A stretch of DNA of 44,608 nt. Source: Bacillota bacterium (GTDB lineage: Bacteria > Bacillota > Clostridia > Lutisporales > Lutisporaceae). The first letter of the stretch is position 1. Each line of letters begins with the position of its first letter. The DNA lies in the NCBI GenBank assembly GCA_029553855.1, contig JAKPKE010000224.1:1-44608 (forward strand). Direction: 5' to 3'. The position numbers and the translations under genes were made by a program. Under the pieces are notes generated by a model. The model did not search any database and was not told the origin of the DNA. It saw only the letters and a list, made by a program, of their open reading frames with translations. Positions 7,992 to 18,745 of this stretch are shown here, piece after piece.

Positions 7992-8483
7992 TTGCTTATA
8001 TTAGGTATTGATCCGGGCATAGCCATACTGGGTTTTGGACTTGTAAGATACGAGGCAAATAAGTTTACAATTATTGATTACGGGGCAATTACCACAGATG
8101 CAGGCTTGCCGATGTCGGTAAGGCTTACCCATATATATGACGGGCTTATTGATATTATTGAAAAGTACAAGCCAGATGCCTTTGCGGTTGAGGAGCTGTT
8201 CTTCAACAAAAATATTAAAACAGCCCTGACGGTAGGACATGCAAGGGGAGTGGCGGTATTGGCCGGCTCAAAATGCGGAATGCAGGTATATGAGTATACC
8301 CCTCTTCAGGTCAAACAGGCGGTAGTAGGGTATGGGCGGGCTGAAAAAAGCCAGATTCAGCAAATGGTGAAGGTTCTGCTTAATCTTCCCGGGATACCGA
8401 AGCCTGATGATGTAGCAGATGCATTAGCTGTTGCTATTTGTCACGGTAATTCGTCCAAATTCTCGGAACAATTCAGGGTGTAG
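7992..8483 (+). CDS. ruvC: Holliday junction endonuclease RuvC
   Basis: Resolves Holliday junctions by paired nicking, acting on RuvAB-bound junctions. 163 residues if translation begins at the TTG at 7992, which has GGTGGTG eight bases upstream and places the first catalytic aspartate at residue 7 (ILGIDPG), as in the family. An ATG at 7971 would add seven residues but lacks a ribosome site. Other acidic residues of the active site are visible: Glu67/68 in VEELFF, and the C-terminal DDVADALA. First gene of ruvCAB, 12 bases before ruvA. A TATAAT at 7954-7959 may be the -10 box, but no good -35 partner is present. Confidence 0.95.
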   Translation: MLILGIDPGIAILGFGLVRYEANKFTIIDYGAITTDAGLPMSVRLTHIYDGLIDIIEKYKPDAFAVEELFFNKNIKTALTVGHARGVAVLAGSKCGMQVYEYTPLQVKQAVVGYGRAEKSQIQQMVKVLLNLPGIPKPDDVADALAVAICHGNSSKFSEQFRV

Positions 8484-8495
8484 AGGTGAAGATAT

Positions 8496-9083
8496 ATGTA
8501 TGAGTATTTAAGCGGAAGAGTTGAGTATATTGGGGAAAACTATGCCGTTGTAGACATTTCCGGTCTGGGCTACAGGGTGTTTACTTCACAGAATACAATA
8601 AAAGGCCTTAAGATTGGCGAGACTTCGAAGATTTTTACCCATTTGATTGTCAAGCAGGATGACATGGTTCTGTACGGATTTTCCACAAGGGATGAACTGG
8701 AAATGTTCAAGCTGCTCATATCGGTATCCGGGATAGGGCCAAAGGTTGGAGCTTCACTGCTGAATCAATGCAAAACATCCGAAATAGCGGCAGCTATTAT
8801 AAGCAAGGATATAGGGGCCCTTACTAAAGCTCAGGGCATAGGGAAAAAGACGGCGGAGAGGATAATACTTGAACTTAAAGATAAGATAGATGCCAAAAAT
8901 GCAATAGGCGTAACAGATACTTTCAGTGGCGGAGATGAGGCATCGCAGGTAATTGAAGCTTTGGTGTCATTGGGGTATAATTATTCTACAGCATCAATTG
9001 CTGTGATGAAGCTTCCGGATACCAAAAAACCTTTGGATGCCCTTATTAAGGATGCATTGAGGCAGGCAGCGGATAGATCATGA
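8496..9083 (+). CDS. ruvA: Holliday junction branch migration protein RuvA
   Basis: 195 residues, the normal length. RuvA tetramers bind the four-way junction and load the RuvB motor. The N-terminus MYEYLSGRVEYI and the OB-like first domain (1-65) are typical. Helix-hairpin-helix motifs follow: LLISVSGIGPKVGASLL (about 71-87) and KAQGIGKKTAERII (about 108-121). The C-terminal domain III (about 145-195) binds RuvB. A GAGGTGA site precedes the ATG. The gene sits between ruvC and ruvB with short gaps and is presumably co-transcribed with them. Confidence 0.97.
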   Translation: MYEYLSGRVEYIGENYAVVDISGLGYRVFTSQNTIKGLKIGETSKIFTHLIVKQDDMVLYGFSTRDELEMFKLLISVSGIGPKVGASLLNQCKTSEIAAAIISKDIGALTKAQGIGKKTAERIILELKDKIDAKNAIGVTDTFSGGDEASQVIEALVSLGYNYSTASIAVMKLPDTKKPLDALIKDALRQAADRS

Positions 9084-9113
9084 TACAAAACTTGATATCA
9101 GCGAGGAATTAAA

Positions 9114-10109
9114 ATGGAAGACAGATTGATAACACCAAAGATTATTGATGAAGATTTCGAGGTTGATACCAGCCTGAGGCCAAAAACCCTTGGGGAGTAT
9201 ATCGGACAGACCGGTGTCAAGGAGAAAATCAGCATTTTTATCCAAGCAGCAAACAAAAGAAATGAGACTCTGGACCATGTCCTGCTATACGGGCCTCCGG
9301 GACTGGGCAAGACAACTCTTGCAAACATCATTTCCAATGAACTGGGTGTAAGTATAAGGATAACCTCCGGACCGGCAATAGAGAAACCAGGGGATTTGGC
9401 GGCAATTCTTACGAATCTTAATAACAATGATGTTCTGTTTATTGATGAAATACACAGGCTTAACAGAAGCGTTGAAGAAATACTTTATCCTGCCATGGAG
9501 GATTACGCATTGGACATCATAATAGGCAAGGGACCCAGTGCCAGATCCATCAGGCTTGACCTGCCGAAGTTCACCATGATAGGTGCCACCACCAGGGCAG
9601 GCATGATCACTGCACCTTTAAGGGACAGATTTGGAGTAATATGCAGATTGGAATATTATACCGATGAAGAGCTTTTTGATATTATAATAAGGTCTGCACG
9701 AATACTTAAGATAGATACCGACGAGGCCGGAGCCTATGAGATAGCCAAAAGGTCCAGAGGAACCCCAAGGGTTGCAAACAGGCTATTAAGGAGGGTCAGG
9801 GATTATGCCCAGGTCAGGGCCTCCGGTATAATCGACAAGGAAACAGCGGATAAAGCATTGAAACTACTGGAAATAGATGAAATAGGGCTTGACAGTATTG
9901 ATAAAAAAATGCTTTTTACAATAATAGATAAATTTGACGGCGGACCCGTAGGATTGGATACCCTTGCGGCATCCATAGGAGAAGACAGCGGTACTATCGA
10001 GGATGTTTATGAGCCGTACCTCCTTCAGATTGGATTTTTAAACAGGACACCGAGAGGCAGGACTGTCACAAATTCTGCATACAGACACCTAGGTATAGAT
10101 AGAGATTAA
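9114..10109 (+). CDS. ruvB: Holliday junction branch migration ATPase RuvB
   Basis: 331-residue AAA+ motor that drives branch migration together with RuvA. Walker A is GPPGLGKTT (60-68), Walker B LFIDEIH (108-114), sensor region MIGATTRAG about 160-168, and the C-terminal winged helix carries the family motif [20 protein letters not shown] followed by EPYLLQIGF near 285-310. GAGGAATT precedes the ATG. Third gene of ruvCAB, 30 bases after ruvA. Confidence 0.98.
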   Translation: MEDRLITPKIIDEDFEVDTSLRPKTLGEYIGQTGVKEKISIFIQAANKRNETLDHVLLYGPPGLGKTTLANIISNELGVSIRITSGPAIEKPGDLAAILTNLNNNDVLFIDEIHRLNRSVEEILYPAMEDYALDIIIGKGPSARSIRLDLPKFTMIGATTRAGMITAPLRDRFGVICRLEYYTDEELFDIIIRSARILKIDTDEAGAYEIAKRSRGTPRVANRLLRRVRDYAQVRASGIIDKETADKALKLLEIDEIGLDSIDKKMLFTIIDKFDGGPVGLDTLAASIGEDSGTIEDVYEPYLLQIGFLNRTPRGRTVTNSAYRHLGIDRD

Positions 10110-10125
10110 TTCAGGGGTGAGACAA

Positions 10126-10671
10126 TTGAAATTGCTGCTGCATATGTGCTGCGGCCCATGTGCCGTATATCCGTATCAGCTTTTGAAAAATGACCATGAC
10201 ATAACAGGGCTGTTCTATAACCCCAATATACATCCTTTTACGGAAAATAAGAAAAGAATGGATACTGCCCGGGAGTTTGCCGATAAGTCAGGATTTAAGC
10301 TGATTGCAATAGATGAATACAATTTGGATGAGTTTTTGAGGAATGCAGCTTTCCGAGAGGTACAGCGGTGCATCATGTGTTATGCCGACCGCCTTTTTCG
10401 GGCTGCTTCTGTTGCAAAAAAAGGGAATTTTGATGCGTTTACTACGACTCTATTGGTAAGCCCTTTTCAAAAACATGATCTTATAAAGAAAATCGGGGAG
10501 GAAGCCGGAGAGGAATATGGAGTTCAGTTCCTATACCAGGATTTCCGCGGGGGCTTCAAAGAAGGCGTAGAAAAATCAAAGCAGCTGGGATTGTACAGAC
10601 AGCAGTACTGCGGCTGCATATACAGTGAGAGGGACAGATATGCACCAAAGAGGAAGGAAGAAAGAAAATGA
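10126..10671 (+). CDS. queH: Epoxyqueuosine reductase QueH
   Basis: Last step of queuosine synthesis: reduces epoxyqueuosine in tRNA to queuosine, the non-homologous alternative to QueG. 181 residues from the TTG at 10126, chosen because AGGGGTGA lies at good spacing; a GTG at 10117 would add three residues. Family cysteines are visible: HMCCGPCAVYP near the N-terminus, CIMCYADRLFRAA in the middle and YCGCIYS near the C-terminus, the likely ligands of an iron-sulfur centre and metal. queA and tgt of the same pathway lie 2 kb and 4 kb downstream, supporting the call. The stop overlaps the next start by four bases. Confidence 0.93.
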   Translation: MKLLLHMCCGPCAVYPYQLLKNDHDITGLFYNPNIHPFTENKKRMDTAREFADKSGFKLIAIDEYNLDEFLRNAAFREVQRCIMCYADRLFRAASVAKKGNFDAFTTTLLVSPFQKHDLIKKIGEEAGEEYGVQFLYQDFRGGFKEGVEKSKQLGLYRQQYCGCIYSERDRYAPKRKEERK

Positions 10672-10883
10672 ATATTGAATATATTGCCAAAACACTTATA
10701 GCCCTTGGAATAGGTGCGGTTGTCATAGGAGTATTGTTATATTTCGGGGGTAAGCTGGGGATAGGCAGGCTTCCAGGAGACATCTATATAAAGAAGGAAA
10801 ATTTTACTTTTTATTTTCCGGTAGTGACAAGTATTTTAGCAAGTATCATTCTGACAATTATTCTTGCATTGTTCAGGAAGTAG
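10668..10883 (+). CDS. DUF2905 family small membrane protein
   Basis: 71 residues with two hydrophobic helices (about 8-27 and 45-67) separated by the conserved-looking loop GGKLGIGRLPGDIYIKKENF, which is diagnostic of DUF2905 proteins. Function unknown. The ATGA overlap with queH indicates coupled translation. GGAAGGAAG lies upstream within queH. Confidence 0.9.
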   Translation: MNIEYIAKTLIALGIGAVVIGVLLYFGGKLGIGRLPGDIYIKKENFTFYFPVVTSILASIILTIILALFRK

Positions 10884-10910
10884 TCTGCAATTATTGAAGG
10901 AGGTTATAGA

Positions 10911-12575
10911 GTGAAAGTAAAAAAAACCATACTGATTCATATAATAATTACTGCAATTGTTCTAATGTCTTTTCCTCTAGATGCCGTTACGGTTTATGCG
11001 GATATCACGGTTCCTGACACAATACGGATAGGCTTGAGTTTCGGACAAGCCCAGGCGAATTTATTCAATCTCGAAAGTGAAACAGGTATGAGTATATTTT
11101 CTTATGGGAACGGTACATACAAGGATTTATTGAAAATGAACGCCCCTTCAATTATAAAAATACGCAGGGACGAATATTACAACGTAGTAAACGGCAAAGA
11201 AAATGAGATAAACTATGTGAGAGCAGCAAGGTATGAGGGAGAAGTAATCGGACCATACCATATACAGATAGGTAATATATATGCTGATATAGAGGCGGCC
11301 AGAAAGGTTATGAATCGGGTTTCCTCTGTTGCTCCGTCGGTATTTTTGGCATATGAGGGAGGATGGAAAGTCTGGTCCCAGCTTTACCTGGATGAAAGCG
11401 AATGTCTTAAGCAAATCAAGGTTATGCAGAATGAAATAGGCGATGTAGGCTATTCGATAATATATCCCGATAAAAAAAGAATACAGGTTCTTGATGGTAT
11501 CACCGGCCGGACGATACTATTGCTGAACAGCGAAGAAAAAATAAAAGTTATACCCGGAGAGGTACCGGGGAAGGTCAGTGCGCTGAAATATAAAGGGAAA
11601 AAGTACAGGGGAAGCATGATAATGCAGAGCCTTGCAGGAAGCAATGTTACTTTGATAAACGAACTTCCTCTTGAACAGTATTTGTACAGCGTTGTACCTT
11701 CTGAAATGCCCTCAGCCTGGCATCCGGAGGCATTGAAGGCCCAGGCTGTGGCCTCAAGGAATTACACCCTTGCGACAATCGGCAGGCATAGAGACCAAGG
11801 CTTTGACCTCTGCAGCACTGAGCACTGTCAGGCATATTGCGGCCTGGAGCAAGAAAAAGAAAGTTCTGCAGAAGCCGTAAATTCAACCAAAGGGAAAGTA
11901 CTTATCTGCAATGGAAGTATTATATCTGCCTTTTACCATTCCAGCAGCGGAGGGCACACTGAAGACAGCGAGAATGTGTGGGGTACAATTATTGACTATA
12001 TAAGGGGAGTCGAGGATAAATACAGCCTCGGAAGTCCCCACGATAACTGGACCCTTGAGCTGAGCAGAGCAGATATTAAAGAAAAGCTTAAACAGGCAAA
12101 TATTGATTTGGGTGATATATTAGATATAAGAATTCTGGAAGTTAGTAACTATGGCAGAGTAACCAAGCTTGAGGTAAAAGGCACAAAAGAGGCCAAGGTG
12201 TTTGAAAGGGAAAAAATAAGAGGTATTTTGGGTAATGGTACATTGAAAAGCATATGGTACAATTTAAAAACAGATGCGGATGTCTTTGTCAGAGGGTCTA
12301 TTTCAGGCAAATCCGATAAGGGAAGAACTTCAAATATGTATGTCGTTTCTGCTTCAGGAAAGGCAAAAGTGATTGGCTCCTCAGGCCGGGTAAGCATAAA
12401 GGGCATGAACAGCACAAAAGCATATAATTCGATTCCGCAATTATATACCTTTGACGGCAGGGGCTTCGGCCATGGTTTGGGGATGAGCCAGTACGGAGCA
12501 AAAGGAATGGCAGAGGCGGGTAATAACTATCAAAAAATATTGGAATATTATTATAAGGGTGCAATAGTACAGTAG
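10911..12575 (+). CDS. SpoIID/LytB domain protein, predicted peptidoglycan lytic enzyme
   Basis: 554 residues from the GTG at 10911, directly behind AAGGAGG. Signal peptide or anchor about 5-30. A region about 115-175 resembles a SPOR-like repeat ([15 protein letters not shown]). The SpoIID/LytB domain spans about 220-550, with [19 protein letters not shown] (the family glutamate is about residue 265), the metal-site-like [14 protein letters not shown], and the C-terminal [19 protein letters not shown]. SpoIID is a lytic transglycosylase in spore engulfment. This larger paralogue type also occurs in vegetative clostridia, so a strict sporulation role is not certain. Confidence 0.9.
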   Translation: MKVKKTILIHIIITAIVLMSFPLDAVTVYADITVPDTIRIGLSFGQAQANLFNLESETGMSIFSYGNGTYKDLLKMNAPSIIKIRRDEYYNVVNGKENEINYVRAARYEGEVIGPYHIQIGNIYADIEAARKVMNRVSSVAPSVFLAYEGGWKVWSQLYLDESECLKQIKVMQNEIGDVGYSIIYPDKKRIQVLDGITGRTILLLNSEEKIKVIPGEVPGKVSALKYKGKKYRGSMIMQSLAGSNVTLINELPLEQYLYSVVPSEMPSAWHPEALKAQAVASRNYTLATIGRHRDQGFDLCSTEHCQAYCGLEQEKESSAEAVNSTKGKVLICNGSIISAFYHSSSGGHTEDSENVWGTIIDYIRGVEDKYSLGSPHDNWTLELSRADIKEKLKQANIDLGDILDIRILEVSNYGRVTKLEVKGTKEAKVFEREKIRGILGNGTLKSIWYNLKTDADVFVRGSISGKSDKGRTSNMYVVSASGKAKVIGSSGRVSIKGMNSTKAYNSIPQLYTFDGRGFGHGLGMSQYGAKGMAEAGNNYQKILEYYYKGAIVQ

Positions 12576-12589
12576 AAAGAGGACATAGG

Positions 12590-13615
12590 ATGGATCTTAA
12601 GGATTTTTACTTCGATTTGCCTGAGGAGCTTATAGCACAGGAACCAATTGGCTGCAGGGATATGTCAAGGTTATTAGTAATTGATAAAAAAAACGGGGAA
12701 ATAAGACATCGGAGTTTTGGAGATATTTTGGAATACCTGAATAAAGAAGACTGCCTGGTGCTTAACGACACAAGGGTCATACCCGCAAGGCTTACAGGTG
12801 TAAAAAAGAATAGTCTTGGCAGCATTGAATTCTTGTTGTTGAACAGGAAAGAAATGGATATCTGGGAGGTTATGGTAAAACCCGGCAAAAAGGCAAAACC
12901 CGGGTCGGTATTTCTCTTTGGAAACGGGGAACTTGAAGGAGAGGTGCTGGAGATAATTGAAGGGGGTAACCGACTGGTAAGGTTCTATTACAATGGCATC
13001 TTCGAAGAGGTGCTGGATAGGCTGGGCAATATACCCCTGCCCCCATATATAAAAAAAGCTTTGGAAGATAAAGAACGATATCAGACGGTGTATTCTATGC
13101 ATAAAGGTTCTGCTGCAGCGCCAACGGCAGGACTGCATTTTACAAGGGAGCTTCTACAGCAGATGGCAGCTGCCGGTATTAATATTGCATATTTAACGCT
13201 TCACATTGGCCTTGGCACTTTTCGGCCTGTGAAGGTAAATAACATTGAGGAGCACAAGATGCACCAGGAGTATTATGAATTGAGTGCCGAGAATGCCGGA
13301 ATAATAAACGGCACCAGGGAAAGTGGCGGAAAAGTAATCTGTGTAGGCACAACCTCAACAAGGACATTGGAATCAATAATGCAGAAAAAAGGCAAGCTTC
13401 GGGAAGACAGCGGCTGGACCGATATTTTCATATACCCGGGTTATAAATTCATGATTACAGACGGGCTTATAACCAACTTCCACCTGCCGGAGTCCACACT
13501 GCTTATGCTGGTAAGTGCCCTGGCCAGCAGGGATATTATTATGAGAGCATATAAGGAGGCGATAGAAAGACGGTATAGGTTTTTCAGCTTTGGGGATGCG
13601 ATGCTCATTATTTAA
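12590..13615 (+). CDS. queA: S-adenosylmethionine:tRNA ribosyltransferase-isomerase QueA
   Basis: 341 residues, full length. Transfers and rearranges the ribose of S-adenosylmethionine onto preQ1 in tRNA to make epoxyqueuosine. The family N-terminus [19 protein letters not shown] is present, with [20 protein letters not shown] and [19 protein letters not shown] further on. It lies between the SpoIID-like gene and a membrane protein, upstream of tgt, in the usual clostridial order. AGAGGA precedes the ATG. Confidence 0.97.
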   Translation: MDLKDFYFDLPEELIAQEPIGCRDMSRLLVIDKKNGEIRHRSFGDILEYLNKEDCLVLNDTRVIPARLTGVKKNSLGSIEFLLLNRKEMDIWEVMVKPGKKAKPGSVFLFGNGELEGEVLEIIEGGNRLVRFYYNGIFEEVLDRLGNIPLPPYIKKALEDKERYQTVYSMHKGSAAAPTAGLHFTRELLQQMAAAGINIAYLTLHIGLGTFRPVKVNNIEEHKMHQEYYELSAENAGIINGTRESGGKVICVGTTSTRTLESIMQKKGKLREDSGWTDIFIYPGYKFMITDGLITNFHLPESTLLMLVSALASRDIIMRAYKEAIERRYRFFSFGDAMLII

Positions 13616-13633
13616 TTATGCTATGGGGGTGTT

Positions 13634-14272
13634 ATGGTGAGGATAGGTCGGATAAAGACTAAAATTATGAAGGCAACTTTATACCTAGAAATTGTGCTGG
13701 CAATTTTCATAACTGTCGGGATAATTATCGGAATGGTAGATCTTGTTAAGTATTTAGGCTTGATATATAGCACAAACCCGATTGATACTTATGAAGTATT
13801 TCAAAAATTCCTGGGGCATACACTTATGCTTGTTGTAGGGGTCGAATTAGTGGCAATGCTGATAATGCATACACCGGGAAGTGTGTTGGAGGTTTTGCTC
13901 TATGCAATCGCAAGGACAATGCTCATATACAGTAAAAGTACAACAGATTTCTTAATCGGTATTGCAGCAATAGCCGCGATTTTTGCAATCAGGAGATTCT
14001 TATTTGTATGCCGTATTTCAAAAAGTGAGGATATCAATATTTTCAGTGCAGATACTTCAGTTCATGAGATAAACAGGGCTGTAGGAGTGAATATACCTGA
14101 AAGCATTGGCAATACAATAGGCGGAGTGATATTTCACATCTCAAAAGAGGCCTGCAGGAGGGTCGAGGAAGGAGTATCGTTTCATGTAGCGGATGCTCGA
14201 ATAAAGGTTGTCAAGGTTTTCGGCGATATCATAGAAAGGGTTGCTGTTGAGGAATTCAACGATGAGCAGTAA
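13634..14272 (+). CDS. PsiE-like membrane protein with CorC/HlyC-like C-terminal domain
   Basis: 212 residues, ATG at 13634 behind GGGGG. The first 125 residues hold four hydrophobic helices in a PsiE-like arrangement (ATLYLEIVLAIFITVG, then LMLVVGVELVAMLI, then IGIAAIAAIFAIRRF). The last 70 residues, INRAVGVNIPESIGNTIGG then ARIKVVKVFGDIIERVAV, resemble the transporter-associated domain at the end of CorC/HlyC proteins. Both assignments are by eye. The function is unknown. It sits between queA and tgt and is probably in their operon. Confidence 0.7.
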   Translation: MVRIGRIKTKIMKATLYLEIVLAIFITVGIIIGMVDLVKYLGLIYSTNPIDTYEVFQKFLGHTLMLVVGVELVAMLIMHTPGSVLEVLLYAIARTMLIYSKSTTDFLIGIAAIAAIFAIRRFLFVCRISKSEDINIFSADTSVHEINRAVGVNIPESIGNTIGGVIFHISKEACRRVEEGVSFHVADARIKVVKVFGDIIERVAVEEFNDEQ

Positions 14273-14331
14273 ACAAACGCTTTTTTGCAAAATATCCCCT
14301 TGCTGAGTTAAAGCCTTGCTGCAATGATTGA

Positions 14332-15492
<1,161 letters not shown>

Positions 15493-15594
15493 ACATATAA
15501 TAGAGGATTTTTGACTTGCTTATTGAATACTAGTATAAATGGATATTTTTATCGAGTTTTATACATTAAAAGAAAAGAAAGGAGAGTTTGCTGC

Positions 15595-15879
15595 GTGAAT
15601 CAATTAGGTTCTTTGGGATGGATTTTACCGTATTTAGTTGTTATCGTAGCTTTTTACTTTTTTCTCATAAGACCTCAGCAGAAGAAAGAAAAAGCAACTC
15701 AGGAAATGAGAAAGAGTGTTCAGGAAGGAATGGAAATTGTTACAATAGGTGGATTATACGGAAAGGTTGTAAATGCCAAGGAAGATATACTTACCATAGA
15801 GATTGGAGCTGACAAGGTAAGACTTAAAATTGCAAGATGGGCAGTAGGCAAAGTAATAGAAACCAGCGAAGAAAAGTAA
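15595..15879 (+). CDS. yajC: Preprotein translocase subunit YajC
   Basis: 94 residues from the GTG at 15595 (AAAGGAG upstream); a longer frame to 15511 is unlikely. Single N-terminal transmembrane helix (WILPYLVVIVAFYFFLIRP, about 7-25) with the family signature RPQQKKEKATQEMRKSVQEG and GMEIVTIGGLYGKV. YajC associates with SecDF at the Sec translocon; secD and secF follow 1.6 kb downstream with three genes between. A terminator overlaps the stop codon. Confidence 0.95.
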   Translation: MNQLGSLGWILPYLVVIVAFYFFLIRPQQKKEKATQEMRKSVQEGMEIVTIGGLYGKVVNAKEDILTIEIGADKVRLKIARWAVGKVIETSEEK

Positions 15880-15905
15880 CTTGAATTCAAGTTACTTTTC
15901 TTTAT
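15871..15905 (+). terminator. Rho-independent terminator after yajC
   Basis: A perfect 30-base palindrome (15871-15900, centre TTGAATTCAA) followed by further T-rich sequence. It includes the stop codon of yajC and would also work for transcription from the right. Confidence 0.8.
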
Positions 15906-16074
15906 TACTGCTCGATTTCAAATTTTTATCATATAAGAATAAAAGCCTTCTATAGCGAATAGATTTATAGAGAACAACTTTATATTCTTGTTTATTTGGT
16001 TTATTTCGCAGAAATCCAAATAATAAGTTGAATCTTATCTGCGATTAAATAAATACTATAGGGGGTTATTTTAT

Positions 16075-16488
16075 ATGAGGAAGTTGAAAAATTACATTAA
16101 TAAACCACCTGCAGAAGAAAAAGAAATCAGCATATATGGGATTTTCCTGAAATCCCTTGGATTATGTTTAGTCTTTTCATTTATTCTGATAATGCTATAT
16201 GCTTTGATACTGTCATTCACAAGTATGAGCGACTCATCAATGAAAACAATTATTCAGGTAATTATGATTGCCAGTATAACAGTTTCAAGTATTTACGGAG
16301 GTAAGAAGTTAAGCAGAAAGGGCTGGCTCTTTGGGGCAGCGCTTGGATTGGTTTTTACACTTCTGCTGGTGCCACTGGGTATAGGCTTTGGGCAGAGTTT
16401 CAGCCTCGACAAGTATTTTGCGGCAAAAATTCTTATGGGCAGCACTGTGGGTTTGGTAGGAGGTATAATTGGGGTAAATCTCAACTGA
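16075..16488 (+). CDS. TIGR04086-family membrane protein
   Basis: 137 residues with four hydrophobic helices; the last half carries Gly-rich segments (ISTVSSIYGGKKL-type pattern, GAALGLVFTLLLVPLGIGFG, GSTVGLVGGIIGVNL). Clostridia commonly have such a TIGR04086 protein between yajC and the SCIFF peptide gene, and that position is conserved here. Function unknown. GGGGG lies upstream of the ATG. The family call rests mostly on context plus topology. Confidence 0.75.
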   Translation: MRKLKNYINKPPAEEKEISIYGIFLKSLGLCLVFSFILIMLYALILSFTSMSDSSMKTIIQVIMIASITVSSIYGGKKLSRKGWLFGAALGLVFTLLLVPLGIGFGQSFSLDKYFAAKILMGSTVGLVGGIIGVNLN

Positions 16489-16510
16489 ATTATTAAATTG
16501 TAAATTTTAC

Positions 16511-16539
16511 TTTAACGAAAAACACTGATATGTTATAAT
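16511..16539 (+). promoter_or_regulatory. Candidate promoter of scfA
   Basis: TTTAAC (16511-16516), a 17-base spacer, then a perfect TATAAT (16534-16539), 32 bases before the SCIFF start. The -35 is weak, but the -10 and spacing are good. Confidence 0.55.
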
Positions 16540-16570
16540 TTGAGAGTGACAAACATTGAGGAGGAAAAAA

Positions 16571-16756
16571 ATGAAACATATTAGAACAATAAACAAGAAA
16601 TCTTTATGCTTGAGCTTAGAAAAAGGCGGCTGCGGAGAATGCCAGAACTCATGTCAATCTGCTTGCAAGACTTCCTGCACAGTAGCGAATCAGAAATGCG
16701 AAAACGTTGAGAACGGCAGGTTAAAGCCAGAAATTTCGCATAAAAACATATATTAA
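16571..16756 (+). CDS. scfA: SCIFF six-cysteine ranthipeptide precursor, extended C-terminus
   Basis: 61 residues from the ATG at 16571 behind GAGGAGG. The core KGGCGECQNSCQSACKTSCT plus a later Cys43 matches the six-cysteines-in-forty-five family almost exactly. In known cases a radical SAM maturase (ScfB) links Cys to Thr or other residues as thioethers. Six conserved cysteines lie at 21, 24, 28, 32, 36 and 43; a seventh at position 13 is extra. The usual precursor ends soon after the last cysteine, whereas this one continues for 18 residues (ENVENGRLKPEISHKNIY). The maturase gene that normally follows is absent; a gamma-carbonic-anhydrase-like gene takes its place. Biological role unknown. 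Confidence 0.95.
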   Translation: MKHIRTINKKSLCLSLEKGGCGECQNSCQSACKTSCTVANQKCENVENGRLKPEISHKNIY

Positions 16757-16857
16757 TGGCAACATTAATACTATATTGATACATTGGCAGTAATATGCGG
16801 GGATGCCTCCGGGCAAGCCGGAATATTACTGCTAAAATAATTATTTGGGAGAATAAC

Positions 16858-17364
16858 ATGATAATATCGTACAAGCATTACAAGCCGGATATAGGAAGAA
16901 ATGTATTTATGGCGGAAAACAGCACCATAATAGGAAGATGCTTTATTGCTGATAATTGCGGCATCTGGTATAACACAGTACTACGGGCTGATGTCAACGA
17001 AATCAGAATAGGAAAAGGAACCAATATTCAAGATGGCTGCATTGTACATTGTGACCATGATTATAGGACATGCATAGGAGAAAATGTCACGGTAGGGCAT
17101 AATGCAATTATACATGGATGCACAATAGGCAGCAACTGTCTGATAGGAATGGGAGCTATAATTATTGACGGTGCAGTTATTGGGGATAATGTAATTGTGG
17201 GAGCCAACTCATTGATCACTTCAGGCAAAACTATTCCCTCAGGTGTATTGGTATTGGGGAGCCCTGCAAGGATTGTGAGAGAGCTGACCCCTGAGGAAAT
17301 AGAAGGAATTCGGCAATCTGCGGAAGGTTATATTAAGCTTTCGGAAGAATATCCAGGAGAATAA
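16858..17364 (+). CDS. Gamma-carbonic anhydrase-like hexapeptide-repeat protein
   Basis: 168 residues from the ATG at 16858 (GGGAGA upstream). Left-handed beta-helix hexapeptide repeats run from about 18 to 145, with histidines in the places of the zinc ligands: GCIVHCDHDY, then VTVGHNAIIHGC. A C-terminal helix follows (ELTPEEIEGIRQSAEGYIKL). Many relatives (YrdA/PaaY type) bind zinc, and some hydrate CO2; activity cannot be read from sequence. It lies between scfA and secD, where an SCIFF maturase is expected, and is likely co-transcribed with one of them. Confidence 0.9.
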   Translation: MIISYKHYKPDIGRNVFMAENSTIIGRCFIADNCGIWYNTVLRADVNEIRIGKGTNIQDGCIVHCDHDYRTCIGENVTVGHNAIIHGCTIGSNCLIGMGAIIIDGAVIGDNVIVGANSLITSGKTIPSGVLVLGSPARIVRELTPEEIEGIRQSAEGYIKLSEEYPGE

Positions 17365-17479
17365 AACAAGTAAAGAAGACGATAATAGAAGTAGGGTAAA
17401 CAGCACCTCAGTGAGTTTGACTAAAAATATTAAAAGATCTATAATAAGCATTGTGAAATTAGATAAGGGGGATAAACGA

Positions 17480-18733
17480 ATGAAATCAAAAAGCCTGATA
17501 ATTTTTACTGCAATATTGTTGTTAATTTCATTTTTAGCGTATGTTGCAGTCTATGGGCTTAATGTTGGGAAATACGAAGTCTTACCTGTCAAGAATTTGA
17601 TAAGATTAGGCCTTGATTTAAGGGGTGGAGCGACAGTCCTGCTCCAGGCAAAGGACAATCCCAACGATCCGATAAATGATGAGAAGATATCAAGAGCTAT
17701 TGCTACAATAAGAGAGCGAATAGATGCCCTGGGAGTGACAGAGCCTATTATCGCAAAAGTGGGCAAGGACAGAATAGAAGTTCAACTTCCGGAAATACAG
17801 GATCCGCAAAGAGCCTTGGAACTGATTGGACAGACTGCACAGCTGGAATTTATTGAAGAAGAGACGCAACAAGTAATATTGACCGGCAATGACATTAAGA
17901 AGGCTCAGGCAGAATATGCACCCAGCAGCGATGGATTGGGGCAGGCACCGGTAGTAGCCTTCGAACTGTCGCCTGAAGGCGCGAAGAAATTTGCCGAGGC
18001 TACCGAAAGAAACCTTAATAAAATAATAGGTATTTACCTTGATAAGAAGCCTATATCTCTTCCAAAGGTACAAAGCGTTATACCGAATGGGAAGGGCGTC
18101 ATAACAGGTTCTGCTACTATGGAAGAAGCAGGAGACCTTGCAACATTGATAAGAGCAGGTGCGCTTCCGGTAGAAATGGAAACCCTTTCGGTTACTGCTG
18201 TCGGACCGCAGCTTGGGGCGAATTCCTTTGAGAGAAGTATTGCAGCCGGCCAGATTGGAGTTTTGCTTGTATTGCTGTTCATGTTGTTTTATTACAGGCT
18301 GCCCGGTTTGGTTTCCGACATTGCCTTGTTGCTTTATATAATAATAGTGCTTACAGTGCTTGCATTGTTAAAAGCCACACTTACACTGCCGGGTATTGCA
18401 GGTATTATACTTTCAATAGGCATGGCAGTTGATGCAAACGTCATTATTTTTGAGAGAATAAGAGAAGAACTGCGCCTGGGGAAGACTTTGAGGGCTTCTG
18501 TTGATTCAGGCTTCAGAAGGGCATTCCTTACAATATTTGACTCTAACATAACCACTCTTATAGCGGCAGTAGTGCTGTTCTACTTCGGAACAGGCCCGAT
18601 AAAGGGCTTTGCCATTACACTGTCCGTAGGCATACTTTCAAGTATGTTTACTGCAATAGTGGTTACTAAATACCTGCTCAGACTCTTGATTGAGGGTACC
18701 CGCATGAAGAGCCTGAAGCTATTCGGCCTATAG
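17480..18733 (+). CDS. secD: Protein translocase subunit SecD
   Basis: 417 residues from the ATG at 17480 (AAGGGGGA upstream). Uses the proton gradient to help pull proteins across the membrane after SecA. N-terminal helix, then LIRLGLDLRGGATVLLQ, a periplasmic-type domain (about 50-245), and five C-terminal membrane helices with the family motif GIILSIGMAVDANVIIFERI. Separate secD and secF genes are usual for clostridia. secF begins 12 bases downstream. Confidence 0.98.
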   Translation: MKSKSLIIFTAILLLISFLAYVAVYGLNVGKYEVLPVKNLIRLGLDLRGGATVLLQAKDNPNDPINDEKISRAIATIRERIDALGVTEPIIAKVGKDRIEVQLPEIQDPQRALELIGQTAQLEFIEEETQQVILTGNDIKKAQAEYAPSSDGLGQAPVVAFELSPEGAKKFAEATERNLNKIIGIYLDKKPISLPKVQSVIPNGKGVITGSATMEEAGDLATLIRAGALPVEMETLSVTAVGPQLGANSFERSIAAGQIGVLLVLLFMLFYYRLPGLVSDIALLLYIIIVLTVLALLKATLTLPGIAGIILSIGMAVDANVIIFERIREELRLGKTLRASVDSGFRRAFLTIFDSNITTLIAAVVLFYFGTGPIKGFAITLSVGILSSMFTAIVVTKYLLRLLIEGTRMKSLKLFGL

Positions 18734-18745
18734 GAGGGGTGCTTG

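Noticed and set aside
7790-8026. 78-codon minus-strand frame through the repeat and into ruvC
   Set aside because: It consists of repeat sequence plus the reverse of the ruvC 5' end; no supporting start signal.
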